Source: Chitinophagaceae bacterium (GTDB lineage Bacteria > Bacteroidota > Bacteroidia > Chitinophagales > Chitinophagaceae). Taken from it: DNA of 55,355 bases. The DNA is taken from assembly GCA_947458275.1 (NCBI GenBank), contig CANGYR010000016.1:1-55355 (forward strand). The letters are read 5' to 3'. A model generated the notes under the pieces. That model saw only the letters and a list, made by a program, of their open reading frames with translations, was not told the origin of the DNA and did not search any database. This document shows positions 1-10,044 of this stretch, in pieces. Each line of letters starts with the position of its first letter. The first letter of the stretch is position 1. Both the position numbers and the translations under genes were made by a program.

Positions 1-502
1 ATCCCGTCGCTGTTCCTATTCCCGTAGCACCAGTTGTCGCATGCGTAATATTGGTTAACGCCGTATTCACACATAGCGTAGGCGTTGCTCCAGGATCTAC
101 CGTATTAACTGGCGTAACCGTCACCACCACACTCCTCACCGTCTCACAATCATCTCTTTCCTCTTTTACACTGACAGTGTAAGAACCTCCGGCAGGTGTA
201 GTACCCCAATTGACGGTAATTTTATTCGATCCGCTACCGTTGCCTGAAACGGAAGTGGTATTAACTCCATTGATTGTTCCAACAAACCCCGATCCACTAA
301 TAGTCCAGGTATAGGTAGAACCTGTACTTCCCTGGGTAGCACCATCACCAGTCTCAAAAGTTGGCAAAGTAGGGGCATAATCCACCTCATATGTTTTGGT
401 ATCCCCAAAGCAAATCGTCTGGGTTGGCGTTTGCGCACTCACCATTGCCGCCGCAAACAGCAACGGGAGTAAGATTATACAGTGTTTTAAAAAATTTCTC
501 AT
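1..502 (-). CDS. Secreted PKD/Ig-like surface protein, N-terminal part (runs off the window)
   Basis: The reading frame opens with ATG at 502-500 and stays open to the window edge, about 167 codons. It begins with a clear signal peptide (MRNFLKHCIILLPLLFAAAM, then VSAQ). Then come Thr/Gly/Ser-rich beta-sandwich-like segments typical of PKD or Ig-like repeats in Bacteroidota surface proteins, such as STYTWTISGSG and a segment ending SVVVTVTPVN. Such proteins are usually exported by the type IX system and end in a sorting or gliding-associated C-terminal domain, but that end lies outside the window. The start is 20 bases after the stop of the upstream giant gene, so the two are probably co-transcribed. 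The family type is fairly sure; the function is unknown. Confidence 0.75.
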   Translation of the reverse strand, partial: MRNFLKHCIILLPLLFAAAMVSAQTPTQTICFGDTKTYEVDYAPTLPTFETGDGATQGSTGSTYTWTISGSGFVGTINGVNTTSVSGNGSGSNKITVNWGTTPAGGSYTVSVKEERDDCETVRSVVVTVTPVNTVDPGATPTLCVNTALTNITHATTGATGIGTATG

Positions 503-522
503 GCAGTTGTTTTTTGTTGTTA

Positions 523-3500
523 TTAGTTTGTTTGGATAGTTGATGTTAATACTTGATTTACATTTACAGGACTAGTTATACTACTACATCCATCAACGGT
601 GGTAAATGTAAAAGATGTTTGTCCAATTGAGACTCCGGTAGCAACTCCTGCATTGTTAACTGTTGCAATTCCGTTGTTACTGCTTGTCCAAGTTCCTCCG
701 GTTGTAGGAGATAATGTTATCTGATTGTTCACACAAAAAGAAGCCGGAGCGCTGACCACCGGTGTTGCCCGCACCGTCAGACACTCATCGTCAAGACAAT
801 CAGGAGAAAGGGAATAGCTTACAGGATTGGGAGCGGCAGATCCGAAAGAAATCGATCCCGAACCATAAGATCCATCTCCGGAACCTGCAGGAGAAAGAAA
901 CTGGTTGGAAACAATTGTTACATTTGAAATAACTGGAGTATTTACAACCATAGCAAAAAATCTGAGCGGAGAGGAAATAATCCCCAGTAATGAATTGCGT
1001 ATTCTTATTTCAAAACCTTTGGTGTAATCAGTTGATCCTGAATTTGATTGAAATCCAAATAAAGTGGGGTTTCCCGATGAGCTTCCTAAAAATGTGTTCG
1101 TGTTATTGGTTAAATCATATAAATCAAAAAAAGCAGCTCCTGTATTATCGGTACCAATACATAAAATAAAATCGGGATTAAAGCCGGCGTCAAAAGATAT
1201 TCCTGAGTTTAAATTCTCAACTGAAAGATTTGGTGCATTAGTCCGATTTGTCCAGCCTGATAAACTGTTGAAACCGCCACTTCTGCTATCAATGAAAATC
1301 AAAATTTTCTGATCATTTTCTGTATTAGTTGAATTCAATAGATTACCTGCAATACCCAGCGATAAAAATCCTGATTGGTTGTTAACATAAAGCGCATTGA
1401 TTCTGTTGTTGCTCACCGAACTGCTTGGTCCACCCGCAGATGTCACTATAGGATTTCCCCAAAAAGGTTCGATGATATTTCCATCTATAACAGGACCCGC
1501 AGGATACCCTCTTACGCAAACGTCTTGCCCTGCAGTAAGAGTAGAGAAAGCAAATGAAGGTGTGGCTGATGGGGCTCCTTGCGACACTCCGCCGAGAAAA
1601 AATTCATATGTGCCTGCACCTGAAGCACTGACAGTTAAATTATTTCCGGAACACAAAGGTGATGGCTGAACAGCTACATTGGGAATAGGATTTACGATCA
1701 GAATTCCACTGGTATTGTTTGAAGGAGAAGGAGTGATTCCGCTCCAAATACCACCTACAGTTGGATTAGGAGATACTGTTCCGTTTGCAAAAGCTCCATA
1801 GAAAGAAGCATTGTCATTGATGTTTGGCCCTATAATATTATTGATGAAAAAATCAGTAGTATTTGGTCCGTTACCTGCCCGAAAATTAAATGCTCTGAAC
1901 CTTGAAATGTTTTGGCCGCCTACAGGATTTGATAGTGTACCGGTAAAAGGGCCGTAGTTAAATCCTCCATTAAGCGCCTGAATGTATGCGGAGTAAGTGG
2001 TGCTTGAAGTTAATGTAAAACTAATTCTCAATCCATTTGCGGTAAATGGAATATTAACAGAAGGGGAAACACTGCCGGCGTTGATTGTATAACTGGACGA
2101 GCCTCCGGAGAATAAAAATTCCCACACATTATTTCCGTTCGCATTTTGAAGAGCAATACCAACTGTACCCCCTGAGTTTACAGATCCATTATCCAAATCT
2201 ACCTGAAAAGTCTGTCCAACCTGAAGTGCCGGAAAATTTCGAATGACTTCAGTAACAGATCCGGAAGAATTAAATAAACCGAAAGCTTTACCATTTGAAT
2301 TAATCCCCAAGGAACTACCACTACCGCCATTATTGTTAGAGTTGCCAATGAAGACGCCTCCTCCTCCAGGATTGACAGTCCAGGTATTCCATGCTGCAGC
2401 TGACGGACTATAACCTCCATATACAAATGGACAGCCATTGATCGAATACCTGAATGCATAGTAATAGTTTCCGGGTGGCAGCGTTAAGGTAGCAAAATAC
2501 TCATCAATATTTGAGGGGTTCGGACCAAGGGTATTGTAATTTGCATTTATCCAGTTAGTCCACGTACTTGGATTAGAATTGGTTGTACTCCAACCCAGTT
2601 GAACACTAACATTTGAACCTTGTCCTGCTGCTTCCGTCACTCCGGGTATGTATACCTGACCATAAACATCAAAAGTTCCTCCGCTACAAACAGACCCCGA
2701 ACCGGGAGATTGAATATTTCCCCAAACTGTTGGACATGTATTGCAATTGGCAACTGTCAACACAACATCTATTGTAGCTGCAGGGCAAGGACCGGTTCCA
2801 TCAGGATCATTGCTGGTATAGGATAAAGTTACTGTACCGGCAGATGACAGCGCAGTATAAGTTGGCGGGGTAACCGAAGTATTTAAAGTTCCTCCTCCGG
2901 ATTTGATAGCCCATACTGCACTTGTAGCTGAACCTCCAAAACTACCGGTCAGATTAACAGTTGCTCCGGTGCAAGGATTCAAATTGGAAGCAGAGGCAGT
3001 AACTGTTGCAGCAGCATTAACTGTAACAGCAACTATGTTGCTATTTAGTATTGTTGCGCAGCTATTGATGATTTTAACGAAATAGTAAACGGTACCGGGT
3101 GGAGTTGTTGGAGGAGAATAGGTTGAATTGGTTTCCCCGGATATTGCAGTTGCTCCACAATAATTATTAACAGTATTTCTAAACCATTGATACGTTAATA
3201 ATCCAGAAGTTGTTGATGCTGTAACACTCATTTGTTGGGAAGGACTGCCTTCACATACAATAAATCCTGCCGGCTGTTGGCTAATGGTTATTGTATTGTA
3301 AGAGTTAGGTGTGAAATCTATTCCGCGAAAAACATTATTGGCTCCGGCGGATCTTATTGTATTTGAAGAGGAGGATGAACCGGCATCTGTGATTTTAAAA
3401 ATTGAATTGTTTTGAGTGGCTGTTGTTGTTGCATAAATAATCGGATTGAGTCCGGAGTAATCTACCACCAACCCTCTGGATGGTGAACCGATAGTATAAG

Positions 3501-6009
3501 CTAAAGACCATGTAGATCCTGATTTTGTCCACTTCTTTATTCCGCCATTAGGGGCTGCACGATCATCTGCAACATATGCGGTGCAACCATCCGGACTGAT
3601 TGAAAATCCATAAGGCTCCCCACCGGATTGATTAAAAACCGGTGTAGCTATTTGCCCGGTTGTAGTTGGTAACCCCGCACCAACCTGGTAGATTCCTGGT
3701 CCATTAATTGGTGCGGTTGTTGAAGTTGTAGCCGTGGAAAAATATAAATTGCCATTATAAATTTCAATGTTTCTGATTGCGAAAGAGGAAGAAAATATTC
3801 TTGTCCATGATGTTCCATTATAATACCAAATTTGACCGTCGTCTGAACTTCCGCTTATTCCTATTGCATAAAAGGTATTGTTGGATATTGGAATAACTGA
3901 ACGATAAGTGTTATTATTGAATGGAATCGTGCCACTTGTTGGATGAGTCACACGTGTAATTACTGCAGTATTGGATCCTAAGATTTCGGTTACTTTGGTA
4001 TTTGTAGTTGACGCGGGAGTTGAGGAGCCGGGAAATAAATCAAGCCCCGGTATTCCAAGTAATCCATTAAAACTATTTAAATAACCAGCTGATAATTGAT
4101 TTGCATCCTGTGTCAGAGTGCTTGGTAAGGATTGGACAAGAGTACCGGCAGTTGAAACCTCATCAATACGTACCGGAAAGGCATTGTTGGAAAGTGCGGT
4201 AGATCCATCTCCAACTTTATAGGTTACAAGGTTACATTCAGAAAATGGAACCGTAGTGCAGGTGGCATTTGTAGTTATAGTGACAGAAGTTGATGTAACA
4301 TTTCCACAGGCATCTGTTATGGTAACACCGTATGTACCCGGACATAATTTAACAGCAGTTTGAGTATTTTGGTTGCGTGCGGCAGCATCCCAGGCTATAA
4401 GATAAGGAGCTACACCTCCTATTGGCGTGATAGTTGCTGTTCCATTACAAGAAGAAGGTTGGGTATTGCAAGTTCCGTTACAGGAATTTATTGTTGCGGC
4501 TGTTACGGCTCGTAGTGGTCCCCACGAAGCGCCATCGGTAGTCCTGGAATTTGTTCCTGGAGTTCCAACATTGTTGATAAAATCTACAGGAATATTGGGG
4601 TTGTTGAGGTTATACACGCTTCTAACTGTGGGCAATGTTGTTATAGAAGGGCAGCCATTACGGTTGACCACTTGAACAGGTTGGTTGTATTTTGTGTCAG
4701 AATTTATATTTGTTATGCTAGTTCCGGTAGTGCCCCATGCTAAACCAGATAGTGGATTTCCGTAGGCATCATACAAAACTTTCCAATCCTCTTGATTGTA
4801 TAGCCATGGGCTAACATCGACTGAAGCGATGAAACCATTCTTAAAATTACCACCAGCAACATAATCTTTAAAATAAAAACTTCCACCGGTTACCTGATCT
4901 CCCGCAATAGTGTAAAAGCCCAAAGGCGGTATGATTGTTCCTGAAGGAAATCGAATGGTCCAATTACTTTTAGCATCAACACCGGTATTTCCACCAAGTA
5001 AAAAACAGGAAATATCAATTGAATTACAAGGACTAGGATTATATAATTCAATAAATTCCTCACCTGCATTTGTTCCGGTAACGGATCCAATGGCATTTAC
5101 ACCGGTTCCGGGATTGATTCTAATCTCATTGATCAACAATTTTGGCCCTGTATAAGTACAAGGAACCGGGGTGCAATTTGTGTTATCTGTCTTTGATGTG
5201 GTCGGTGTAAGCGGAGAAGACAATGACTGTCCCGTCACTTTAAAATCATCTATGCACCACATAGGGGTATCTCCTGTATTGTCATCTATAAAAACAGTAA
5301 TTCTGAATCTTAAATTAGGTATGTTGGGTAGTCCTGTTATATTCAATTTGTTGTAACTTGGAGCTGCGTTTCGCAAACCGGCAGTAAATGTAACAGGAGA
5401 AGTAGAATATTCAGCAAAAGTTCTCGATGCTGTAGTTCCAACTGAATATGGCCAATAAGAACCGTTTAACCCATTCCCTTGTAATCTTAAAATGGGATTG
5501 TAGTTTGTACCACCGTTAGTACTGACCTCTATTAGAATATAATCGGTAGATCCTGGGCCTTCAGAAAGACCCAATCGGCTGACAGCCATTACGCTTAGAG
5601 ACATTTCTACGTTCGAATAAGAACAGGTGTTGATATCAACTTTTGATGTCAAAACAGCAGACCTACCCCCAGTGGCGCCAGATGCAAACACTCTTATTGC
5701 ATGAGTTCCTTCAATAAAATAAGGTGTTGATGCCGGATTATCAGAAGCGGTTGTTGAAAGGTTACTGTATCCTGCAGCTAAATCAGAAAAACTTGTATTG
5801 AATAATGCAGATGAGTTGTTAAAACCATCAGATGCTATAGTTATCTGCCCGGAAACTTTATTTGATAACAGAAAAACGATTATAAAAAAACAAACAATCT
5901 TGCAAATGCACGAAAACGACTCTTTGATTATTCCCAAAAAAGTAGCAGCCCCCAGAGCAGCAAACTCTGGAATAAAATAATTTCTGTAAGTTTTTAATAA
6001 CCCAAACAT
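523..6009 (-). CDS. Giant secreted protein with lamin-tail domain and Ig/PKD-like repeats (1828 aa)
   Basis: This is a very large extracellular or surface protein. Visible parts in order: a hydrophobic export segment at about residues 35-50 ending near SGQ; a beta-rich domain (about 55-265); a lamin-tail-like domain (about 289-420, with LLINEIRINP and EEFIELYNPS); a SprB/PKD-like Cys segment (about 500-610); a region resembling a beta-propeller (about 640-930); several Ig/PKD-like repeats; a DOMON/CBM9-like segment (starting PVIDGNIIEPFWGNP); and a final Big_2-like domain. The annotated ATG gives an unusually long N-terminus. A TTG codon at residue 25 (5937-5935) would leave a normal signal peptide. 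I see no type IX C-terminal sorting domain; the protein ends in VLTSTIQTN. The ligand or function is unknown. Confidence 0.8.
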   Translation of the reverse strand: MFGLLKTYRNYFIPEFAALGAATFLGIIKESFSCICKIVCFFIIVFLLSNKVSGQITIASDGFNNSSALFNTSFSDLAAGYSNLSTTASDNPASTPYFIEGTHAIRVFASGATGGRSAVLTSKVDINTCSYSNVEMSLSVMAVSRLGLSEGPGSTDYILIEVSTNGGTNYNPILRLQGNGLNGSYWPYSVGTTASRTFAEYSTSPVTFTAGLRNAAPSYNKLNITGLPNIPNLRFRITVFIDDNTGDTPMWCIDDFKVTGQSLSSPLTPTTSKTDNTNCTPVPCTYTGPKLLINEIRINPGTGVNAIGSVTGTNAGEEFIELYNPSPCNSIDISCFLLGGNTGVDAKSNWTIRFPSGTIIPPLGFYTIAGDQVTGGSFYFKDYVAGGNFKNGFIASVDVSPWLYNQEDWKVLYDAYGNPLSGLAWGTTGTSITNINSDTKYNQPVQVVNRNGCPSITTLPTVRSVYNLNNPNIPVDFINNVGTPGTNSRTTDGASWGPLRAVTAATINSCNGTCNTQPSSCNGTATITPIGGVAPYLIAWDAAARNQNTQTAVKLCPGTYGVTITDACGNVTSTSVTITTNATCTTVPFSECNLVTYKVGDGSTALSNNAFPVRIDEVSTAGTLVQSLPSTLTQDANQLSAGYLNSFNGLLGIPGLDLFPGSSTPASTTNTKVTEILGSNTAVITRVTHPTSGTIPFNNNTYRSVIPISNNTFYAIGISGSSDDGQIWYYNGTSWTRIFSSSFAIRNIEIYNGNLYFSTATTSTTAPINGPGIYQVGAGLPTTTGQIATPVFNQSGGEPYGFSISPDGCTAYVADDRAAPNGGIKKWTKSGSTWSLAYTIGSPSRGLVVDYSGLNPIIYATTTATQNNSIFKITDAGSSSSSNTIRSAGANNVFRGIDFTPNSYNTITISQQPAGFIVCEGSPSQQMSVTASTTSGLLTYQWFRNTVNNYCGATAISGETNSTYSPPTTPPGTVYYFVKIINSCATILNSNIVAVTVNAAATVTASASNLNPCTGATVNLTGSFGGSATSAVWAIKSGGGTLNTSVTPPTYTALSSAGTVTLSYTSNDPDGTGPCPAATIDVVLTVANCNTCPTVWGNIQSPGSGSVCSGGTFDVYGQVYIPGVTEAAGQGSNVSVQLGWSTTNSNPSTWTNWINANYNTLGPNPSNIDEYFATLTLPPGNYYYAFRYSINGCPFVYGGYSPSAAAWNTWTVNPGGGGVFIGNSNNNGGSGSSLGINSNGKAFGLFNSSGSVTEVIRNFPALQVGQTFQVDLDNGSVNSGGTVGIALQNANGNNVWEFLFSGGSSSYTINAGSVSPSVNIPFTANGLRISFTLTSSTTYSAYIQALNGGFNYGPFTGTLSNPVGGQNISRFRAFNFRAGNGPNTTDFFINNIIGPNINDNASFYGAFANGTVSPNPTVGGIWSGITPSPSNNTSGILIVNPIPNVAVQPSPLCSGNNLTVSASGAGTYEFFLGGVSQGAPSATPSFAFSTLTAGQDVCVRGYPAGPVIDGNIIEPFWGNPIVTSAGGPSSSVSNNRINALYVNNQSGFLSLGIAGNLLNSTNTENDQKILIFIDSRSGGFNSLSGWTNRTNAPNLSVENLNSGISFDAGFNPDFILCIGTDNTGAAFFDLYDLTNNTNTFLGSSSGNPTLFGFQSNSGSTDYTKGFEIRIRNSLLGIISSPLRFFAMVVNTPVISNVTIVSNQFLSPAGSGDGSYGSGSISFGSAAPNPVSYSLSPDCLDDECLTVRATPVVSAPASFCVNNQITLSPTTGGTWTSSNNGIATVNNAGVATGVSIGQTSFTFTTVDGCSSITSPVNVNQVLTSTIQTN

Positions 6010-6367
6010 AGATGTTCAATATTCCAAAAACCCAATCAAATCATTCTTCACACTAAAAAAAATTCATCCACAACATTAATACAGATGTGACAATTAAAAT
6101 TTTTAAAGTACAACACAAGCAATAGATATTTCAATCCGTTTTTTAACCGAAAAGAACCTGTTTTTTCAACCCTTAAAGTTACGTTATTTAACATTATTTT
6201 AAAGAATATTACAAACATTAATCAGGCAAATTTCAAACATAAGAATTGATGATAGATTGCTTTAAAATATCATTCATTTATCTTACTCGGATTCTACAGA
6301 TTTGTTATATTGAATAAAATATTTTATACTATTAAAATACTTAATTTTAATAATTATTTATATTTGA
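6010..6367. other. AT-rich intergenic region upstream of the giant surface gene
   Basis: No coding potential is seen. On the minus strand the octamer TATGTTTG (6241-6234) matches the Bacteroidota -7 consensus TAnnTTTG, but it lies over 200 bases from the start codon and lacks a clear -33 TTTG, so it is only a weak promoter candidate. I see no terminator hairpin downstream of the 1147-aa gene that ends at 6368. Confidence 0.3.
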
Positions 6368-9300
6368 CTAATATAATATTTGTGAGGTTGTGACCTCGGG
6401 ATAAACAGTAGCAGTTCCAATACCTGAGCTGCTTTCACAATTAGTTGATTTATCTTTTATAATAACCGAGTACGTTCCGGAAAGAGTTACTACAAAACTT
6501 GCAGTATTAGCCGGCGGGCTTACTCCAGTAGGAACAGACCAATTATAATCATAACTCCCAGATGCCCCCGGCATGGCCGTAATTGTAACATTATTTGCAA
6601 TACAACCGGTTGGACTATTAACCGTCACCGTAGGAAGCGCGTTGACTGTAACAGTAATGGGTGCACGAGGTCCTTCGCACCCGTTGACCGTCTGACTCAC
6701 ATAATAGGTCGTAGCACCGGAATTAATCGTTGAAGGCGTAGGTGCTGTGGCGCTGCCTGTACCTCCCATTGAAGAAGTATACCACAATAGATTGCTGCCG
6801 GATGCAGTCAGTTCAGAGGCTGCTTGATTCTGGCAATAACTCACATTGGAAGCGACAGGTGCTGCAGGCAAATTAATAATATTCACAGTCATTGTATTGC
6901 CAAGCGCACATTGTCCTGCCGTTGGTGTGAATGTATAAGTTTTTGTGTTTAATACATCTATCGCAGGCGACCAGGTGCCGCCAATCCCATTATTAGAGGT
7001 TGGAGGAAGACTAAAACTTCCTCCGCTGCAAACGGGTGACACCTGAGTAAACAAGGGTAATGTTTTTGCATTAACAGTCACATTTACTGTTATAGTACAT
7101 CCAGTATTGTCATTATAAGTGATTCCTGTAGTACCCGAAGTTACTCCGGTAACTAATCCCGAATTATTCACCGAAGCAATTCCGGTGTTGGCGGAAACCC
7201 AGGGATCTGTGGCGGCAGCCGTACCGGAACCTGACAATTGGGTGGTGGAACCTTCGCAAACAGTCAGCGTTCCGGAAACAGTAGGCGGTACGCAACTTTG
7301 TGCTGTACAGCTTTGGCTATTGGAGGCAAAGCAGGTGCCTGCTGCTCCTACCGGAGTAACAGTTATTGTAACCACACTACCCGATGTTAATCCACTTACA
7401 TTTACTCCGGTTGAAGTGGTATTGATCACAGAAGTTGAGGTTCCTCCATTTATACTATAAGTATAATTATACGATGTGGCTCCCGTAACCGGACTCCATG
7501 AAAATGAGACTCCGGTGACAGTTGCGGAACAAGCAGAAAAAGTAGGAGTCAACACAGGATTTACTGTAATTAGGGTGTTGGAAGCAGCTGCTGTGCATGG
7601 ACCTGTTCCATCCGGATCATTGCTGGTGAGTGTCAGTTGGACGGTTCCGCTGGTAATAGAAGGAGAATATGTTGAATTCAATGTGTTTAGATCAGAGAAG
7701 GTTCCTCCGTTTGATGATGACCAGGTTCCTAAAGTAGCGGACCCTCCGAGTAATCCTGCCAGAGTGATGGTCCCTCCCTGACAGACCGATTGATTGGCTC
7801 CTGCGGATGCTGTTGCCGGAGGATTAACTGTAATGGTTATTTCATTCTTGGTACTGTCGGTGCAAAATCCGGTCAATGCGGCCGCAGTATAGGTAGTTGT
7901 TACAGTTGGACTTGCTATTACAGTGGCTCCTGTTGTTGTATTAAGTCCGGTGGAGGGAGTCCATCTATATGTGGTTCCTGCTGCTAAATTTGATGTACTG
8001 GCTGTCAAAGATGTACTGCTGCCTGCACATATTGTGGTGGATGGGCTTGCGGTAATGTTCAATATATTAGCGCCGTTGACCAAATCTATCACGTAACTGG
8101 CGTTGTCACCACCGTATCCGTCAACCATGAGATAATAAGTATTCCCAATTGTAAGTCCGGAAGCGGTAATTCTCTGGTAAGGAATAATGTTATTATACCC
8201 TCCAAAGCAGGAAACGGGTCCGGAACAGCCGGTCGCAGAAAAAAACAGCATTTGAATGCCTCCATAATTAGTTGTACTTGTTACCCATACATCAAATGTT
8301 GCCGAAGTGGCCGATGCCTGAAAAGATAGAAATGAATTATTTTCTATTGTTGGTATTGCACCGGTTGTAGAACTGGGAGGAACACAAGTTTGAAATGCTG
8401 AAGTGAGTTGTGTCCAGGTATCTGCCGTATAGGATGCCGAAGTATTTCCGCAATAACCTATAAAACTACAAATTGGCCTTGCAGTGGCACAGGTATTCCC
8501 TGCTGGTTGGTTGTTTACACATGCTGAAACAGGAGGAGGTGTGGTGACGCAAAGACTGAATGTTCCCTCATCTGTACCTCCATAGTCCCAAATTCTTATC
8601 CAGACTGTGCTGCCGGGATTTAAATTCAGCCGTGTAATGAAAGGCATTTGACCAAGACCATTATTATCGTCACAGTCAACTAATGTCAATGCTCCGCAAC
8701 TGCCGGTATAGACAGCCATATCAACATCTGTCAATGTGCCGGCTTGTGTCTCAAATGTAAGAATACCATTGGAAGGCACTGTCGCCTTAAACCATATATC
8801 ACCCCCTGAATATAAACCACATCCCGGGGCCGGAGGGGTTGGAGAAATTGAGGCGGTTGCATTTTCATTGGAATAAGAACTGTAGGTGCAACTTACTCCG
8901 GGTGTTAATGTTATGGCATTACATGGCTCGTCGTTCGCTGGCGTAGTGGTTGCACAAATGCTGAATGTGCCGTTATCGTTATTGCCATTTTCCCAAACTC
9001 TTATCCAGACAGTACTACCGGGCGTTAAACCAGATCTAACAATTTTTGGCATGTTTCCAACACCGTCGTCATCATCACATTCTATCAAAGTTAAAGAGCT
9101 GCAGGATCCGGAATAAATTGCCATCGCAGCATCAGTGACTGTTCCGGCCTGAGTGTTTAATACCAAAGTACCATTGGAGGGTACCGTTGCCGTAAACCAA
9201 ACATCTCCTCCTGAATAAGAACCACATCCGGGAGCTGTAGGTGTCGGTGAAACTGAAGGAGTTGCATTCTCATTGGAATATTGAACATAGCTGCATATAC

Positions 9301-9811
9301 TGTTTACCGTTAATGCTACTGCATTGCAGGGGTCGTCATTGGGAGGTGCGGTGGTAAGACATATTCCAAAAGTACCGTTGTTATTATTTCCGCTTTCCCA
9401 GAATCTAATCCATACAGTACTACCAGGAGTCAATCCCGTCCTGTTAATCTTCGGCATCTTGCCGGCCCCATCATCATCATCGCATTCAATTAATGTAAGT
9501 GACCCACAGGTGCCAGAGTATATAGCCATTCCTCCGTCAGATACAACGCCAGATTCAGTGTCAAAATTAATGATTCCATTTGCAGGTACTGTAACTTTAA
9601 ACCAAACATCACCTCCAGAATATGAAGCACATCCCGGTGCGGGAGGAGTTGGAGAGCCTGAGCCAGTTGCTCCAGCGTTTGAATATTGTACATATGAACA
9701 AACTGTTGCAACCGTCAACTGAATTGCATTACATGGTTCATCATTCACCGGCGCCTGGGCAAATGCATCATACATAAAAAACAACAAGAATATGGTCAAC
9801 AATCTTTTCAA
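6368..9811 (-). CDS. Secreted protein with three 135-residue N-terminal repeats and PKD/Ig-like domains (1147 aa)
   Basis: The signal peptide is MKRLLTIFLLFFMYDAFAQA. Three near-identical domains follow, marked by NDEPCNAI at about residue 23, NDDPCNAV at 158 and NDEPCNAI at 293, a period of 135 residues. Each carries a SGGDVWF or SGGDIWF motif and a short Asp-rich stretch (CDDDDG or CDDNNG), followed by a PGSTVWIR motif. This resembles the pre-peptidase-like beta-sandwich repeats common in Bacteroidota secreted proteins; the Asp-rich turns could bind calcium (inference). A fourth, divergent domain (about 430-580) and several PKD/Ig-like repeats complete it. The last residues (TVYPEVTTSQILY) are not a recognisable type IX sorting domain. 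Role unknown; adhesion or matrix function is plausible. Confidence 0.8.
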   Translation of the reverse strand: MKRLLTIFLLFFMYDAFAQAPVNDEPCNAIQLTVATVCSYVQYSNAGATGSGSPTPPAPGCASYSGGDVWFKVTVPANGIINFDTESGVVSDGGMAIYSGTCGSLTLIECDDDDGAGKMPKINRTGLTPGSTVWIRFWESGNNNNGTFGICLTTAPPNDDPCNAVALTVNSICSYVQYSNENATPSVSPTPTAPGCGSYSGGDVWFTATVPSNGTLVLNTQAGTVTDAAMAIYSGSCSSLTLIECDDDDGVGNMPKIVRSGLTPGSTVWIRVWENGNNDNGTFSICATTTPANDEPCNAITLTPGVSCTYSSYSNENATASISPTPPAPGCGLYSGGDIWFKATVPSNGILTFETQAGTLTDVDMAVYTGSCGALTLVDCDDNNGLGQMPFITRLNLNPGSTVWIRIWDYGGTDEGTFSLCVTTPPPVSACVNNQPAGNTCATARPICSFIGYCGNTSASYTADTWTQLTSAFQTCVPPSSTTGAIPTIENNSFLSFQASATSATFDVWVTSTTNYGGIQMLFFSATGCSGPVSCFGGYNNIIPYQRITASGLTIGNTYYLMVDGYGGDNASYVIDLVNGANILNITASPSTTICAGSSTSLTASTSNLAAGTTYRWTPSTGLNTTTGATVIASPTVTTTYTAAALTGFCTDSTKNEITITVNPPATASAGANQSVCQGGTITLAGLLGGSATLGTWSSSNGGTFSDLNTLNSTYSPSITSGTVQLTLTSNDPDGTGPCTAAASNTLITVNPVLTPTFSACSATVTGVSFSWSPVTGATSYNYTYSINGGTSTSVINTTSTGVNVSGLTSGSVVTITVTPVGAAGTCFASNSQSCTAQSCVPPTVSGTLTVCEGSTTQLSGSGTAAATDPWVSANTGIASVNNSGLVTGVTSGTTGITYNDNTGCTITVNVTVNAKTLPLFTQVSPVCSGGSFSLPPTSNNGIGGTWSPAIDVLNTKTYTFTPTAGQCALGNTMTVNIINLPAAPVASNVSYCQNQAASELTASGSNLLWYTSSMGGTGSATAPTPSTINSGATTYYVSQTVNGCEGPRAPITVTVNALPTVTVNSPTGCIANNVTITAMPGASGSYDYNWSVPTGVSPPANTASFVVTLSGTYSVIIKDKSTNCESSSGIGTATVYPEVTTSQILY

Positions 9812-9846
9812 AGGCTCAGATATAATATCAATTCAATATTCTTCGG

Positions 9847-9854
9847 CAAAAATA
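9847..9854 (-). promoter_or_regulatory. Candidate -7 promoter element for the 1147-aa surface gene
   Basis: On the minus strand the bases read TATTTTTG, an exact match to the Bacteroidota TAnnTTTG element, about 35 bases upstream of the ATG at 9811. No good -33 TTTG is seen at the expected spacing, so support is modest. Confidence 0.35.
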
Positions 9855-10044
9855 TCGCTTTATTAACATTAAAATATTTTATACTTTATATCTAGACATG
9901 ATTCAAATCATTTTTATTTTGATTCAGGCAATAGAATTCCTGTAGATAAATATCTACGCTTTTTTACAATATAAACATTTTTTGAGATAAATTATTGTCC
10001 TGTATAGAAGAATTATGGAGTAATAATACAATATATCGCAAAAC

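Noticed and set aside
166..438. Minus-strand open frame of 90 codons
   Set aside because: It is out of frame with the convincing signal-peptide-bearing gene at 1-502 and its translation is not protein-like.
7119..7781. Plus-strand open frames opposite the 1147-aa gene
   Set aside because: They are antisense shadows of a Thr/Val-rich coding sequence; they have no start context or recognisable domain.
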